Shown here: positions 42,671-50,462 of the stretch, piece by piece
Layout: the number at the start of each line of letters is the position of its first letter
Numbering within the stretch: the first letter of the stretch is position 1
NCBI GenBank assembly: GCA_902594815.1
Contig: CACJNL010000005.1
Span: 1-64,000 of the forward strand
DNA: 64,000 nucleotides
Source of the DNA: an uncultured Alphaproteobacteria bacterium
GTDB lineage: Bacteria > Pseudomonadota > Alphaproteobacteria > HIMB59 > GCA-002718135
Direction: 5' to 3'
The notes under the pieces: generated by a model
Told to the model about the DNA's origin: nothing
What the model saw: only the letters and a program-made list of their open reading frames with translations
Database searches by the model: none
Program-made: the position numbers and the translations under genes

Positions 42671-44298
42671 TGAATAAAAATTTTGATTACATAATCATTG
42701 GTGCTGGCTCAGCAGGATGTGTTCTCGCAAATAGACTTTCCAGTGAAAATAAAAATTCTGTGTGTTTATTGGAGTCTGGACCTAAAAGCAATATTTGGAA
42801 AGTTGAAATGCCAAGTGCACTTTTGTACACAATGCATGATCCAAAATATAATTGGAAATATTATTCTGAGCCAGAACCTTATCTTAATAATAGAAGAATA
42901 TTTTGTCCAAGAGGAAAGATGATTGGGGGTTGTTCTTCTCACAATGGAATGGTTTTTGTAAGAGGTAATCCGCTTGATTTTGAGAGATGGGCATCATATG
43001 GACTTCCTAAATGGAGCTACAAAAATGTATTACCTTATTTTAAAAAATTAGAGACTTGGTCTGGTGGAGAGAATTTATATAGAGGTGGTAGCGGTCCTTT
43101 AAAAGTTAATAGATCAAAAATTGATGGAGCCTTTCCATTATTTAATTCTTTAATTAAAGCTGCTGCTGAGGCTGGTTATGAAACTTTTGAAGACTCAAAT
43201 GGTTTTAAGCAAGATGGTTTTGGAACTTTTGATGTTACTATTGATGATGGTAAGAGACAAAGTGTAGCTAAAGCGTATCTTGATGGTATTAAAAACTCAA
43301 ATAATATTCAAATTGAACACAATACAGATGTTCTTAAAATTATTTTTGAAAATAAAAAGGCTATAGGTGTTGAAATAAAAGCAAAAGGGAAAGTTGATAA
43401 GTACTTTTGTAATAAGGAAGTTATTTTATCGGCTGGTTCTATTAACTCTCCAAAAATACTTCAATTATCAGGAGTGGGGGATCCAACAGTTATCAAAGAA
43501 CATGGAATTGATATTATTCATGATTTGCCAGGTGTTGGAAAGAACTTACAAGATCATCTTGAAATATATATTCAGCATAAGTCGTTAAAAAAAGAAACAT
43601 TGTATAACCTATCTACTAATTATCTTAGTCAAGCTATAGAAGGAATGAAATGGTTTCTATTTAAAAAAGGCATGTTAACATACTCACATCTTGAAGTTGG
43701 GGGTTTTGTTAAAACATCAGATGAGTATAAACATCCAAATATACAACTACACTTTTTTCCATCCCTAGTTATAAATCACGGACTAACCAACCCTTCTTTT
43801 GACGGTTTTCAATTTCATGCTAGTCCAAACAGACCTAAAAGTAGAGGTTTTGTTGAAATTAAATCAAATAATTATTTAGATGATCCAAAAATTCAATTCA
43901 ATTATCTCCAAGATGAAGAAGACTTAAAACAAATGAGAGATAGTGTTAAAATTGCTAATAAAATATTTAGTCAAGATAGTATGAAGAAATACCTTGGAGA
44001 GCAGATAAGGCCTGGGCATGATGCTACTGAAGAAGAGATTGATAATATTATTCGTGAAACTGGTGATACAGCTTATCATCCATCCTGCACTAATAAAATG
44101 GGTGTGGATCAAATGTCTGTTGTCGATGAAGAGACTAGAGTTCATGGTATTGAAAATTTAAGAGTAATCGACTCATCTATCATGCCGGATATTTTAAGCG
44201 GTAATTTAAATGCAGGTACTATTATGATAGCAGAAAAAGCTGCTGATATGATTTTGGGTAAAGAAGAAAATCCAATCGAAGCATCATTTTATTCTTAA
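42670..44298 (+). CDS. betA: Choline dehydrogenase-like GMC oxidoreductase
   Basis: A 542-residue FAD enzyme of the GMC family and of BetA length. FAD-binding is by DYIIIGAGSAGCVLANRL at the N terminus. The first GMC signature is RGKMIGGCSSHNGMVFVRG and the second is SAGSINSPKILQLSG. The C-terminal catalytic segment reads TAYHPSCTNKMG, then VIDSSIMPDILSGNLNAGT, very like BetA. BetA oxidises choline to betaine aldehyde at the membrane. Start is GTG at 42670, overlapping the SDR stop by one base. With the importer just upstream, choline or another quaternary alcohol is the expected substrate; other GMC alcohol dehydrogenases share these motifs. Confidence 0.75.
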   Translation: MNKNFDYIIIGAGSAGCVLANRLSSENKNSVCLLESGPKSNIWKVEMPSALLYTMHDPKYNWKYYSEPEPYLNNRRIFCPRGKMIGGCSSHNGMVFVRGNPLDFERWASYGLPKWSYKNVLPYFKKLETWSGGENLYRGGSGPLKVNRSKIDGAFPLFNSLIKAAAEAGYETFEDSNGFKQDGFGTFDVTIDDGKRQSVAKAYLDGIKNSNNIQIEHNTDVLKIIFENKKAIGVEIKAKGKVDKYFCNKEVILSAGSINSPKILQLSGVGDPTVIKEHGIDIIHDLPGVGKNLQDHLEIYIQHKSLKKETLYNLSTNYLSQAIEGMKWFLFKKGMLTYSHLEVGGFVKTSDEYKHPNIQLHFFPSLVINHGLTNPSFDGFQFHASPNRPKSRGFVEIKSNNYLDDPKIQFNYLQDEEDLKQMRDSVKIANKIFSQDSMKKYLGEQIRPGHDATEEEIDNIIRETGDTAYHPSCTNKMGVDQMSVVDEETRVHGIENLRVIDSSIMPDILSGNLNAGTIMIAEKAADMILGKEENPIEASFYS

Positions 44299-44344
44299 TC
44301 TTTATAAACTAGGTAAAGATATAATTGATGTTTCTATAGTTGAT

Positions 44345-44374
44345 AAAAATTTAATTGATAAAAATTAAATTTTT
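44345..44374. terminator. AT-only inverted repeat between convergent genes, possible bidirectional terminator
   Basis: An 11-base perfect inverted repeat (AAAAATTTAAT at 44345-44355 and ATTAAATTTTT at 44364-44374) with an 8-base loop. It lies between the end of the GMC gene (44298) and the end of the leftward small ORF, whose stop codon it includes. A-runs and T-runs at the outer ends would give U-tracts in both directions. The stem is made only of A-T pairs, so it would be weak. A 12-base direct repeat TTGATAAAAATT (44340 and 44355) overlaps it. Confidence 0.4.
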
Positions 44375-44541
44375 CTTAGTGTCCACCCATATCTCTCAGA
44401 GTAATATGCATTTGCGTTATCAATTGACTCAAAGTTTTTTTCTGAGTCTAATGATTTTTCAATAACTCTATTTTCTAGTGATATATTTTTTAGGCTTTCG
44501 TCTGAACTATCTTTTTCTATTTGTTGAATTTTATTATTCAT
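44365..44541 (-). CDS. Small hypothetical protein, 58 residues
   Basis: This leftward ORF occupies most of the only gap longer than 300 bases in the window (44299-44654). It runs from an ATG at 44541-44539 to a TAA at 44367-44365. The product is acidic and soluble in its first 40 residues (MNNKIQQIEKDSSDESLKNI at the start), with an aromatic/basic end reading AYYSERYGWTLRKI. I do not recognise a family. The codon pattern (low GC at third positions, no rare stops) is like its neighbours. It is divergent from the ScfR-like regulator, 113 bases away. The rest of the gap holds an AT hairpin and TTGTAAA repeats. Confidence 0.45.
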   Translation of the reverse strand: MNNKIQQIEKDSSDESLKNISLENRVIEKSLDSEKNFESIDNANAYYSERYGWTLRKI

Positions 44542-44552
44542 AATTTACATAT

Positions 44553-44651
44553 TTTACAAAAATATTAATTATGCAATAAAATAAAGGAAAATATGGGTAA
44601 ATCTTGTAAAATTAGTATTTATATATTATGTAATTTTGTAAATATTGTAAA
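44553..44651. promoter_or_regulatory. Repeated TTGTAAA motifs upstream of the ScfR-like gene, candidate operators
   Basis: The heptamer TTGTAAA occurs at 44604-44610, 44636-44642 and 44645-44651, and in reverse orientation at 44553-44559. The last two direct copies are 9 bases apart and end just before the regulator's ATG at 44655. RamB/ScfR-type regulators are known to bind their own promoters at short TTTGC/GCAAA-like half-sites, so an autoregulatory site is plausible. High AT content makes chance repeats more likely, so this is only a candidate. Confidence 0.4.
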
Positions 44652-44654
44652 TTT

Positions 44655-46094
44655 ATGGAAATAAGCGAAATATCAAATATCGGCTCTAAGATTAGAAAAG
44701 AGAGAAGATCTCGAGGATTTTCTCAATCTGAGTTATCTAAAAAATTAGATATATCAGCTAGTTATTTAAATTTATTAGAAAGTGGAAGAAGAACAATCAC
44801 AGTCCCGCTTTTAATTAAAGTAGGTAATGAATTAGGTCTGTCTCTTAAAGATCTTACACTTGAGAGCAATCAAAGAGTTTTATCTGATGTAATGGATGTA
44901 TTGAGTAACGAAATGTTTGAAGATCTAGATATTACGAATCAAGAAACAACAGAATTTATTAGTTCGAACCCAAATATTGCAAAAGCTTTATTGACGCTAA
45001 ATGATGCCCATAAATCTTTTAAAGAAGACATGCAAAATAGATTAGAGTCTATGGATGTTAGCTCTACTGTAGTAGAAAATCCTAGTCGTCTACCAGTTGA
45101 AATTGTATCAGATTTTTTACAAGATAATAAAAACTACTTTCATCAAATAGAGTTAGCAGCTGAAATAATTAGAAAAAATGCTGGCCTAGAAATAGGGCAC
45201 AATATTGGCTCAGGGTTAAAATTAACTAATTACTTGCAAGAAAAACATAAGGTATCTGTTGAGATTGTTCCAGCAAGTGAAGAATTAAAATCAGTTAGGA
45301 AATTTGATAATGTAAATAAAAAGTTACAGTTATCAGAAATGCTTACCTATACCTCAAGAAACTTTCATTTGGCATATCAAGTAGCTTTTATTGAGTCAGA
45401 AGATATAATTCAAGAAATTATAAATGCAAACAATGTAGACTCTGAAGAAGTTAAACCTTTATTGACAATTTCACTATTAAACTATTTTGCATCTGCAATT
45501 CTTATGCCCTACGATGATTTTTTGGCAAATGCAAAAAAAAATAAATACGATATTGAGATATTAATGCATCATTACGCATGCAGTTTTGAGCAAGTAACTC
45601 ATAGATTAACGAATTTACAAAAACCTGGTAATGAAGGTGTTCCTTTTCATTTTCTAAAAACAGATATAGCAGGAAATGTTTCCAAAAGATTTTCTTTATC
45701 TGGTATTCATATTCCTCGGCATGGAGGATCTTGTCCTCGTTGGAATGTTTATATAGCTTTTTTAAATCCAGGAAAAATTCATCCTCAAATATCAAGAATG
45801 CCAGATGGAAAAGTATATTTTTGTATAGCTCGTGCTTTTGAAAAAGGGATTGAAAAGCATGGCATGCCTAAAAGTTTCGTATCAATTGGTTTAGGATGTG
45901 ATGTTAAGTATGCAAAAGATCTAATTTATTCAGAAGGAATGGATATAGAAAATAAAAAATTACAAACACCAATTGGCGTTTCTTGTAGAATATGTCCACG
46001 CATAGAATGTCAGCAAAGAGCTTTTCCGCCTATCGACAAAGAATTAAAATTAAATGTAAATTTCAGGGGCACGTCCCCTTATGTGACACTTTAA
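44655..46094 (+). CDS. XRE-family regulator with ImmA/IrrE and C-terminal Cys domain (ScfR/RamB-like)
   Basis: A 479-residue transcription factor. The N-terminal helix-turn-helix (about 10-65; KIRKERRSRGFSQSELSKKL, then SYLNLLESGRR) is of the XRE type. The middle (about 150-300) is an IrrE/ImmA-like domain whose HExxH-type motif is not intact, reading MLTYTSRNFHLAYQVA. The C-terminal DUF2083 part carries the Cys set in VSCRICPRIECQQRAFPP. Relatives (RamB, ScfR, PrpC regulators) sense acyl-CoA and control acetate, propionate or glyoxylate genes. Placed at the head of a region full of CoA enzymes, it may sense a CoA intermediate. It converges with the MDR gene, overlapping by 4 bases. Confidence 0.85.
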   Translation: MEISEISNIGSKIRKERRSRGFSQSELSKKLDISASYLNLLESGRRTITVPLLIKVGNELGLSLKDLTLESNQRVLSDVMDVLSNEMFEDLDITNQETTEFISSNPNIAKALLTLNDAHKSFKEDMQNRLESMDVSSTVVENPSRLPVEIVSDFLQDNKNYFHQIELAAEIIRKNAGLEIGHNIGSGLKLTNYLQEKHKVSVEIVPASEELKSVRKFDNVNKKLQLSEMLTYTSRNFHLAYQVAFIESEDIIQEIINANNVDSEEVKPLLTISLLNYFASAILMPYDDFLANAKKNKYDIEILMHHYACSFEQVTHRLTNLQKPGNEGVPFHFLKTDIAGNVSKRFSLSGIHIPRHGGSCPRWNVYIAFLNPGKIHPQISRMPDGKVYFCIARAFEKGIEKHGMPKSFVSIGLGCDVKYAKDLIYSEGMDIENKKLQTPIGVSCRICPRIECQQRAFPPIDKELKLNVNFRGTSPYVTL

Positions 46095-47098
46095 ATCTTT
46101 ACTAACATTTTACCAATATTTTTGCCATTTAATAGGTCAACAAAAGCTTTAGGGGCGTTATCAATACCTTCATAAATTGTTTCTTTTGTAATTATTTCTT
46201 TATTAGAAAGCCATTTAATCATATCACTTTGAAAATTGTTTGTATCATCTTCGTGGTCAAAAATTAAAAAGCCTTTTATTGTTAATCTTTTTACTAATAC
46301 ATGGGCCATATTTTTTAATCCTTGAGGGGGCGTAGTTGAATTCATTTGTGAAATTCTTCCACAAATAACAATTCTGCCATAATTTTTCATTCTAAATATT
46401 GCAGCTTCCAGAAAGTCACCTCCAACATTATCAAAATATAAATCAAAACCCTCAGGCATGAGTTCTTTTAACTTTAAGACTAAATTTTCTGTTTTTTTAT
46501 AATTAAAAGCATGATCAACTTTTAATTCATTTTTTAACCAATCCACTTTTTCATCAGATCCAGTACTTGCAACAACCTTACATCCATTTAATTTTGCAAT
46601 TTGACATACTAAAGATCCAACACTGCCACCAGCTGAAGATACTAATACAGTCTGATTTTTTTGAAGTTTTCCTATTTTGTATAGACCTATATATGCTGTA
46701 TGACCATTCATCCCAAGAGGACCTAAAAATGACTGTAATGGGAAATTAGAGTTTGATATTTTTTTTAAATTTTTATCTGAGTCTGTAAACTTATCTCTCC
46801 ATCCACAATTATTTAAAACATGATCACCAACATTTAATTTGCTTGAATTAGTTTTTTTTACTATGCCTATAGCCGCTCCTTCCATTGGTTCTCCAATCTC
46901 AAAAGGATCTTTATAATTTTTCTTTTCAGTCATTCGTGCTCGCATATATGGATCAACAGAAATCCATATATTTTCGACTAATACATTTTGTTCATCTGAA
47001 AAATTTATTTCTTTTTCTTTTATTATGAAGTCATCCAATGTAGGCAAACCTACTGGTATATAATTTTTTAGTGCAATAAATTTACTTTTTTCATTCAT
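46091..47098 (-). CDS. Zn-independent MDR family NADPH-dependent reductase (CurA/leukotriene B4 reductase type)
   Basis: A 335-residue medium-chain dehydrogenase/reductase without structural or catalytic zinc ligands. It has the group's DPYMRARM near residue 50, GPLGMNGHTAYIGL, SSAGGSVGSLVCQIAKL for NADPH binding and FDNVGGDFLE. Such enzymes reduce the C=C bond of enones or act as quinone reductases. It is the last gene of a left-going operon after carnitine dehydrogenase (1-base gap), which suggests reduction of an unsaturated or keto by-product of that pathway, but no specific substrate can be assigned. Confidence 0.85.
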   Translation of the reverse strand: MNEKSKFIALKNYIPVGLPTLDDFIIKEKEINFSDEQNVLVENIWISVDPYMRARMTEKKNYKDPFEIGEPMEGAAIGIVKKTNSSKLNVGDHVLNNCGWRDKFTDSDKNLKKISNSNFPLQSFLGPLGMNGHTAYIGLYKIGKLQKNQTVLVSSAGGSVGSLVCQIAKLNGCKVVASTGSDEKVDWLKNELKVDHAFNYKKTENLVLKLKELMPEGFDLYFDNVGGDFLEAAIFRMKNYGRIVICGRISQMNSTTPPQGLKNMAHVLVKRLTIKGFLIFDHEDDTNNFQSDMIKWLSNKEIITKETIYEGIDNAPKAFVDLLNGKNIGKMLVKI

Positions 47099-47099
47099 T

Positions 47100-48035
47100 T
47101 TATACTTTATATTTCTTTAATAATTTTTGTAAATCAATTAAAAAATTGTCTCTTAGGTTTGATAAATTTTCAATAGATTTATTTTTGGATTGTATTTTTG
47201 TTCCTTGGATAATTTTTTTCTTAAGATTATCAGTTAATTTTGGCGCCTTCAGTTTAGTCCATGGTAATTTTAATGCAGGTCCGAATTGTTCAAGCATATG
47301 TTTCATACCTGATTCGCCGCCAGCTAAATGAAAAGTCAAAAAAGTACCCATTAACGACCACCTAAGACCAGGTCCATAAATAATTGCATCATCCAGGTCT
47401 TTAGTGGATGCATAACCTTCATTAATGATATGCAATGACTCTCTCCACATAGATTCTTGTAATCTATCTGATAGATAACCAGGTAACTCTTTTTTTAATG
47501 TAAGGGTTTTCATACCAATTTTAGAGTAAAATCTATTCGCTTTTAAAATATTTGCTTTAGTTGTTTTTTTCCCAGGCACTAACTCAACCAACGGTAGAAG
47601 ATAGACCGGATTAAAAGGATGGGCTATTAATACTCTTTCTGGATTTTTTGCTTGAGCTTGTATTTTTGATGGCAAAAGACCAGATGAACTAGATGCTATG
47701 ATTGCAGATTTGGGGGCACTTAAACTGATATCTTTTATAACTTTTGTTTTTAACTTTTCATTTTCAGGAGCATTCTCTTGTATCAAACCTGCATTCTTAA
47801 CCGCTTCTTGAACTGAATTACAAAAAAATAATTGTTTTTCTAAATTAATTTTTTTGGCATAAAATCTTTCTAAAGTTTTTGAGGTTCTTTTTATCTCATT
47901 TAATAAAAATTTTTTTTGTTTTTTACTTGGATCAAATACTTTAACTTTTTTTTTATTAAATAAAAATCTTATAATCCATCCTGTACCAATTACACCAGTT
48001 CCAATAACTGCAATAGTATCCTGAGAGTCTTGCAC
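47100..48035 (-). CDS. lcdH: L-carnitine 3-dehydrogenase
   Basis: A 311-residue 3-hydroxyacyl-CoA-dehydrogenase-type enzyme: GTGVIGTGW at 12-20 for NAD, NAPEN, SSSSGLLPS with the catalytic Ser, AHPFNPVYLLPLVELV with the catalytic His, and the C-terminal part RLQESMW, then DAIIYGPGLRWSLMGTFLTFHLAGG. The last block is distinctive of carnitine dehydrogenases, which oxidise free L-carnitine to 3-dehydrocarnitine with NAD+. It lies 2 bases after the BKACE gene, which cleaves that product. The pair plus the divergent thioesterase form the known aerobic route to glycine betaine. Confidence 0.9.
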   Translation of the reverse strand: MQDSQDTIAVIGTGVIGTGWIIRFLFNKKKVKVFDPSKKQKKFLLNEIKRTSKTLERFYAKKINLEKQLFFCNSVQEAVKNAGLIQENAPENEKLKTKVIKDISLSAPKSAIIASSSSGLLPSKIQAQAKNPERVLIAHPFNPVYLLPLVELVPGKKTTKANILKANRFYSKIGMKTLTLKKELPGYLSDRLQESMWRESLHIINEGYASTKDLDDAIIYGPGLRWSLMGTFLTFHLAGGESGMKHMLEQFGPALKLPWTKLKAPKLTDNLKKKIIQGTKIQSKNKSIENLSNLRDNFLIDLQKLLKKYKV

Positions 48036-48037
48036 TT

Positions 48038-48928
48038 TTAAAATTGTTTCTTTAAGTTTAATTTTTTTCTTGCTTCTTCAGGATTAAGAATTTTTGCACC
48101 AAGATCATTGATTATTCTTGCAGATTTTTCAACTAGTTGTGCATTAGAGGCTAGCACACCTTTTTCTAAATATAAATTATCTTCTAATCCAACTCTAACA
48201 TTACCGCCTAAAATTACAGATTGCGCCACCATAGGCATTTGATGTCTCCCAATTCCAAATCCAGCCCAGTTAGCTTCTTCCGGAATCATATCAGCCATTA
48301 CTTTCATTGAAGCGGTTGTTGCTGGCGCACCCCAAGGAATTCCTAAACAAATTTGATAGAGAGGAGGAGAATCAACCAATCCTTCTTTATACAGTTGATT
48401 AGCAAACCATAGGTGGCCCATTTCAAAAGCTTCCATTTCAGGTTTAATGCCTAATTCTTGCATTTTTTTTGCTGCAGCTCTTAATTGAACAGGTGTGTGA
48501 ATAAATGTCATATTAGTATCACCAAAATTAAGAGAACCACAATCAAGCGTACATATTTCTGGTAATAACTCTTCAACATGTTCAAGTCGGTCTAAAGCAT
48601 GTATCATATCAGTATTCGGGCCCACTGGATTAAGAGGGTCCTTTCCTTCACCAACTTCAAAATCCCCACCCATGCCTGTTGTAAAATTTATTATCACATC
48701 AGTATTTGAAGATCGAATTCTATCCGCTACTTCCTTATAATATTCTAATTTTCTACTTGGTTTGCCATCTTCTTCTCTAACATGAATATGGGCAACAGCT
48801 GCGCCAGCTTTTGCAGCTTCTATTGATGCTTCTGCTATTTGTTTTGGAGTAATAGGAAGATCAGGATGTTTTTTTGCAGTATCACCAGATCCTGTTACAG
48901 CACAACTTATTACAACTTCATTATTCAT
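48038..48928 (-). CDS. BKACE-family dehydrocarnitine cleavage enzyme (betainyl-CoA forming)
   Basis: A 296-residue beta-keto acid cleavage enzyme. Family features are [11 protein letters not shown] at 8-18, the metal-binding His47-x-His49 in [24 protein letters not shown], and the EAFEMGHLW segment. BKACE enzymes transfer the acyl part of a beta-keto acid to acetyl-CoA. With dehydrocarnitine they give betainyl-CoA and acetoacetate, as established in Pseudomonas. The neighbouring carnitine dehydrogenase and thioesterase support this substrate. It heads the left-going operon, with a 43-base gap to the divergent thioesterase gene. Confidence 0.9.
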   Translation of the reverse strand: MNNEVVISCAVTGSGDTAKKHPDLPITPKQIAEASIEAAKAGAAVAHIHVREEDGKPSRKLEYYKEVADRIRSSNTDVIINFTTGMGGDFEVGEGKDPLNPVGPNTDMIHALDRLEHVEELLPEICTLDCGSLNFGDTNMTFIHTPVQLRAAAKKMQELGIKPEMEAFEMGHLWFANQLYKEGLVDSPPLYQICLGIPWGAPATTASMKVMADMIPEEANWAGFGIGRHQMPMVAQSVILGGNVRVGLEDNLYLEKGVLASNAQLVEKSARIINDLGAKILNPEEARKKLNLKKQF

Positions 48929-48971
48929 TTTTCTTAAAAAATGATGTATCTCAGTTAGAGGAAATTAACAA

Positions 48972-49439
48972 GTGTCTATATATCTAAAAACAGGAAAAGT
49001 ATTACCAGAGTGGACCGACTATAATGGTCACATGAATTTGGCTTTCTATATCCATCTTTTTGATTCTTCATGGGAAGTATTATTAGAAAAATTTAATATT
49101 GGAGAGCACTCAGCTAAAAATGAAAAGAGGACAACTTTTGCTGTAGAGTCTCATACAACCTACGATATGGAAGTAAAAGTCAATGACGAGGTTGATATGA
49201 ACTTACTTTTTCTTGATTTTGATAAAAAGAGGTTAGTCTATAAGTTAGAGATGATTCACAAAAAGGAAAAGTATTTAGCATCAACAACTGAGGTTTGTTC
49301 TTTATATGTTGATTTAAGCACTAGAAGAGTTACTGAGTTTGAGGATAGTAAAAGGGATTTAATCCAATCTTTTATAGACGAAAATAAAGATAAATTTAAT
49401 TCAGAAAATCTTCATTTAATAAATAAGTTAAAAAAATAA
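48972..49439 (+). CDS. Betainyl-CoA thioesterase (hotdog fold)
   Basis: A 155-residue hotdog-fold thioesterase with the 4-hydroxybenzoyl-CoA-type active-site segment PEWTDYNGHMNLAFY near residue 12. Its Asp and the following NGHMN match the thioesterase of bacterial carnitine operons. It would release glycine betaine from betainyl-CoA. The start is GTG at 48972-48974, preceded by an AGAGGA about 9 bases upstream. The initial residues are short of the usual N-terminal strand only by one or two positions, so this start fits. It is divergent from BKACE, and its stop abuts the stop of the convergent HD gene. Confidence 0.85.
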   Translation: MSIYLKTGKVLPEWTDYNGHMNLAFYIHLFDSSWEVLLEKFNIGEHSAKNEKRTTFAVESHTTYDMEVKVNDEVDMNLLFLDFDKKRLVYKLEMIHKKEKYLASTTEVCSLYVDLSTRRVTEFEDSKRDLIQSFIDENKDKFNSENLHLINKLKK

Positions 49440-50009
49440 TTATAGTCCTAAATAGACGTGCTTATGTGGCTCTCTATCAAATATTCGATGAACCATTGGT
49501 ATAAATTCTTCTAACTTTATAGTATTATAAGTGGGGTCAAAAGAATTTTGATCATACGTTTCACAAAATCTAATTGTATCATTATAAAATGGATGTCCTT
49601 TGTACTTGTCTCGTAAATTTCTATCATGCCCATAATGATGATTATAATAATAAGCTTGAAAGAGACCATGCTGTTGAACTATCCAATGAGTTTTTTCAGA
49701 AACAAATGGTCTTAAAACAGCTGCAGAAATTTCAGAATGATTTAATGGAGCAATTTCATCGCCAATATCATGCAAAAGAGAAGCCACGATCATTTCTTCA
49801 TCTGCATTATCTCTAAGTGCTCTCGAAGCAGCTTGAAGAGAATGCTCTAACCTTGATACTTGATATCCGCCAAGTGATGAGTCAAGATTTTTTAATATAC
49901 GGATAACTCTATCAGCAGTTCCTTCTATATATTTATCTTCAAACTTTGTGAGAAGATCGTAATCTTCTTTATCTCCATGTTGCATTTCTGTAAATTTTAC
50001 TTTTTCCAT
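49440..50009 (-). CDS. HD-domain mixed-valent diiron oxygenase, TmpB/PhnZ-like
   Basis: A 189-residue HD protein. It has an EH pair (SRLEHSLQAA; His56), His80-Asp81 (SLLHDIGD), further His at 91 and 114, and a late Asp in ETYDQNSFDP. This is the layout of the phosphonate-cleaving oxygenases PhnZ and TmpB. In PhnZ, numbering back from the equivalent His, a Tyr and a Glu (Y24/E27) precede this motif and bind the amino group of the substrate; here those positions read Leu46 and Tyr49. An aromatic residue there would suit a trimethylammonium substrate, so TmpB-like cleavage to glycine betaine and phosphate is plausible, but a different substrate is possible. It lies 6 bases after the GNAT gene stop. 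Confidence 0.7.
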   Translation of the reverse strand: MEKVKFTEMQHGDKEDYDLLTKFEDKYIEGTADRVIRILKNLDSSLGGYQVSRLEHSLQAASRALRDNADEEMIVASLLHDIGDEIAPLNHSEISAAVLRPFVSEKTHWIVQQHGLFQAYYYNHHYGHDRNLRDKYKGHPFYNDTIRFCETYDQNSFDPTYNTIKLEEFIPMVHRIFDREPHKHVYLGL

Positions 50010-50015
50010 ATCAAA

Positions 50016-50462
50016 TTATAATTCAAGAAAATAAGTATAATATTCTTTGTCTCTTTTGTAATCAAGAGATTCGTAAAGTGCCTGAGCTTTTTTGTTGTTT
50101 GTAGCAGTAGATAACTCAACAATTTTTATTTTTTTGGATTTTGCTAGTTTTTTTGCTGTATTCATTAGTTTTCTTCCAATTCCATTTCTTCTGAATTTTT
50201 TCTCAACATACAAATCATAAAGTATTAATTTTTTATTAATATTTAGAGAATCGAATGTTTCATATAACTGCAGGAAACCAGCAGGTTGATTTTGATATAA
50301 ACATAAAAAAATAAAAGAGTCTTTTTTATTAATTCTATCTTTAATATAATTTGTAGATGCTTTTATATTAGATTTATATTTGTAAAATTGACGATAAAGA
50401 TCAAACAAATAACCTGCTTCATTTATATTTTTCTTAGTTGCTTTTATAATTTTAGTACTCAT
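50016..50462 (-). CDS. GNAT family N-acetyltransferase
   Basis: A 148-residue single-domain GNAT. The acetyl-CoA pyrophosphate loop is RRNGIGRKLM in motif A, preceded by the LYDLYVEKKF strand and followed by ELSTATNNKKAQALYESLDY in motif B. It acetylates an amine of unknown identity. It overlaps the MFS transporter gene by 4 bases and is 6 bases from the HD oxygenase, so it is co-transcribed with a transporter and an aminotransferase, perhaps acting on the same amine. Confidence 0.82.
   Translation of the reverse strand: MSTKIIKATKKNINEAGYLFDLYRQFYKYKSNIKASTNYIKDRINKKDSFIFLCLYQNQPAGFLQLYETFDSLNINKKLILYDLYVEKKFRRNGIGRKLMNTAKKLAKSKKIKIVELSTATNNKKAQALYESLDYKRDKEYYTYFLEL

Noticed and set aside
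46065-46079. Small GC-rich hairpin (AGGGG...CCCCT) near the end of the ScfR-like gene
   Set aside because: It is inside the coding sequence, has only a five-base stem and is not followed by a T-run, so I do not call it a terminator.
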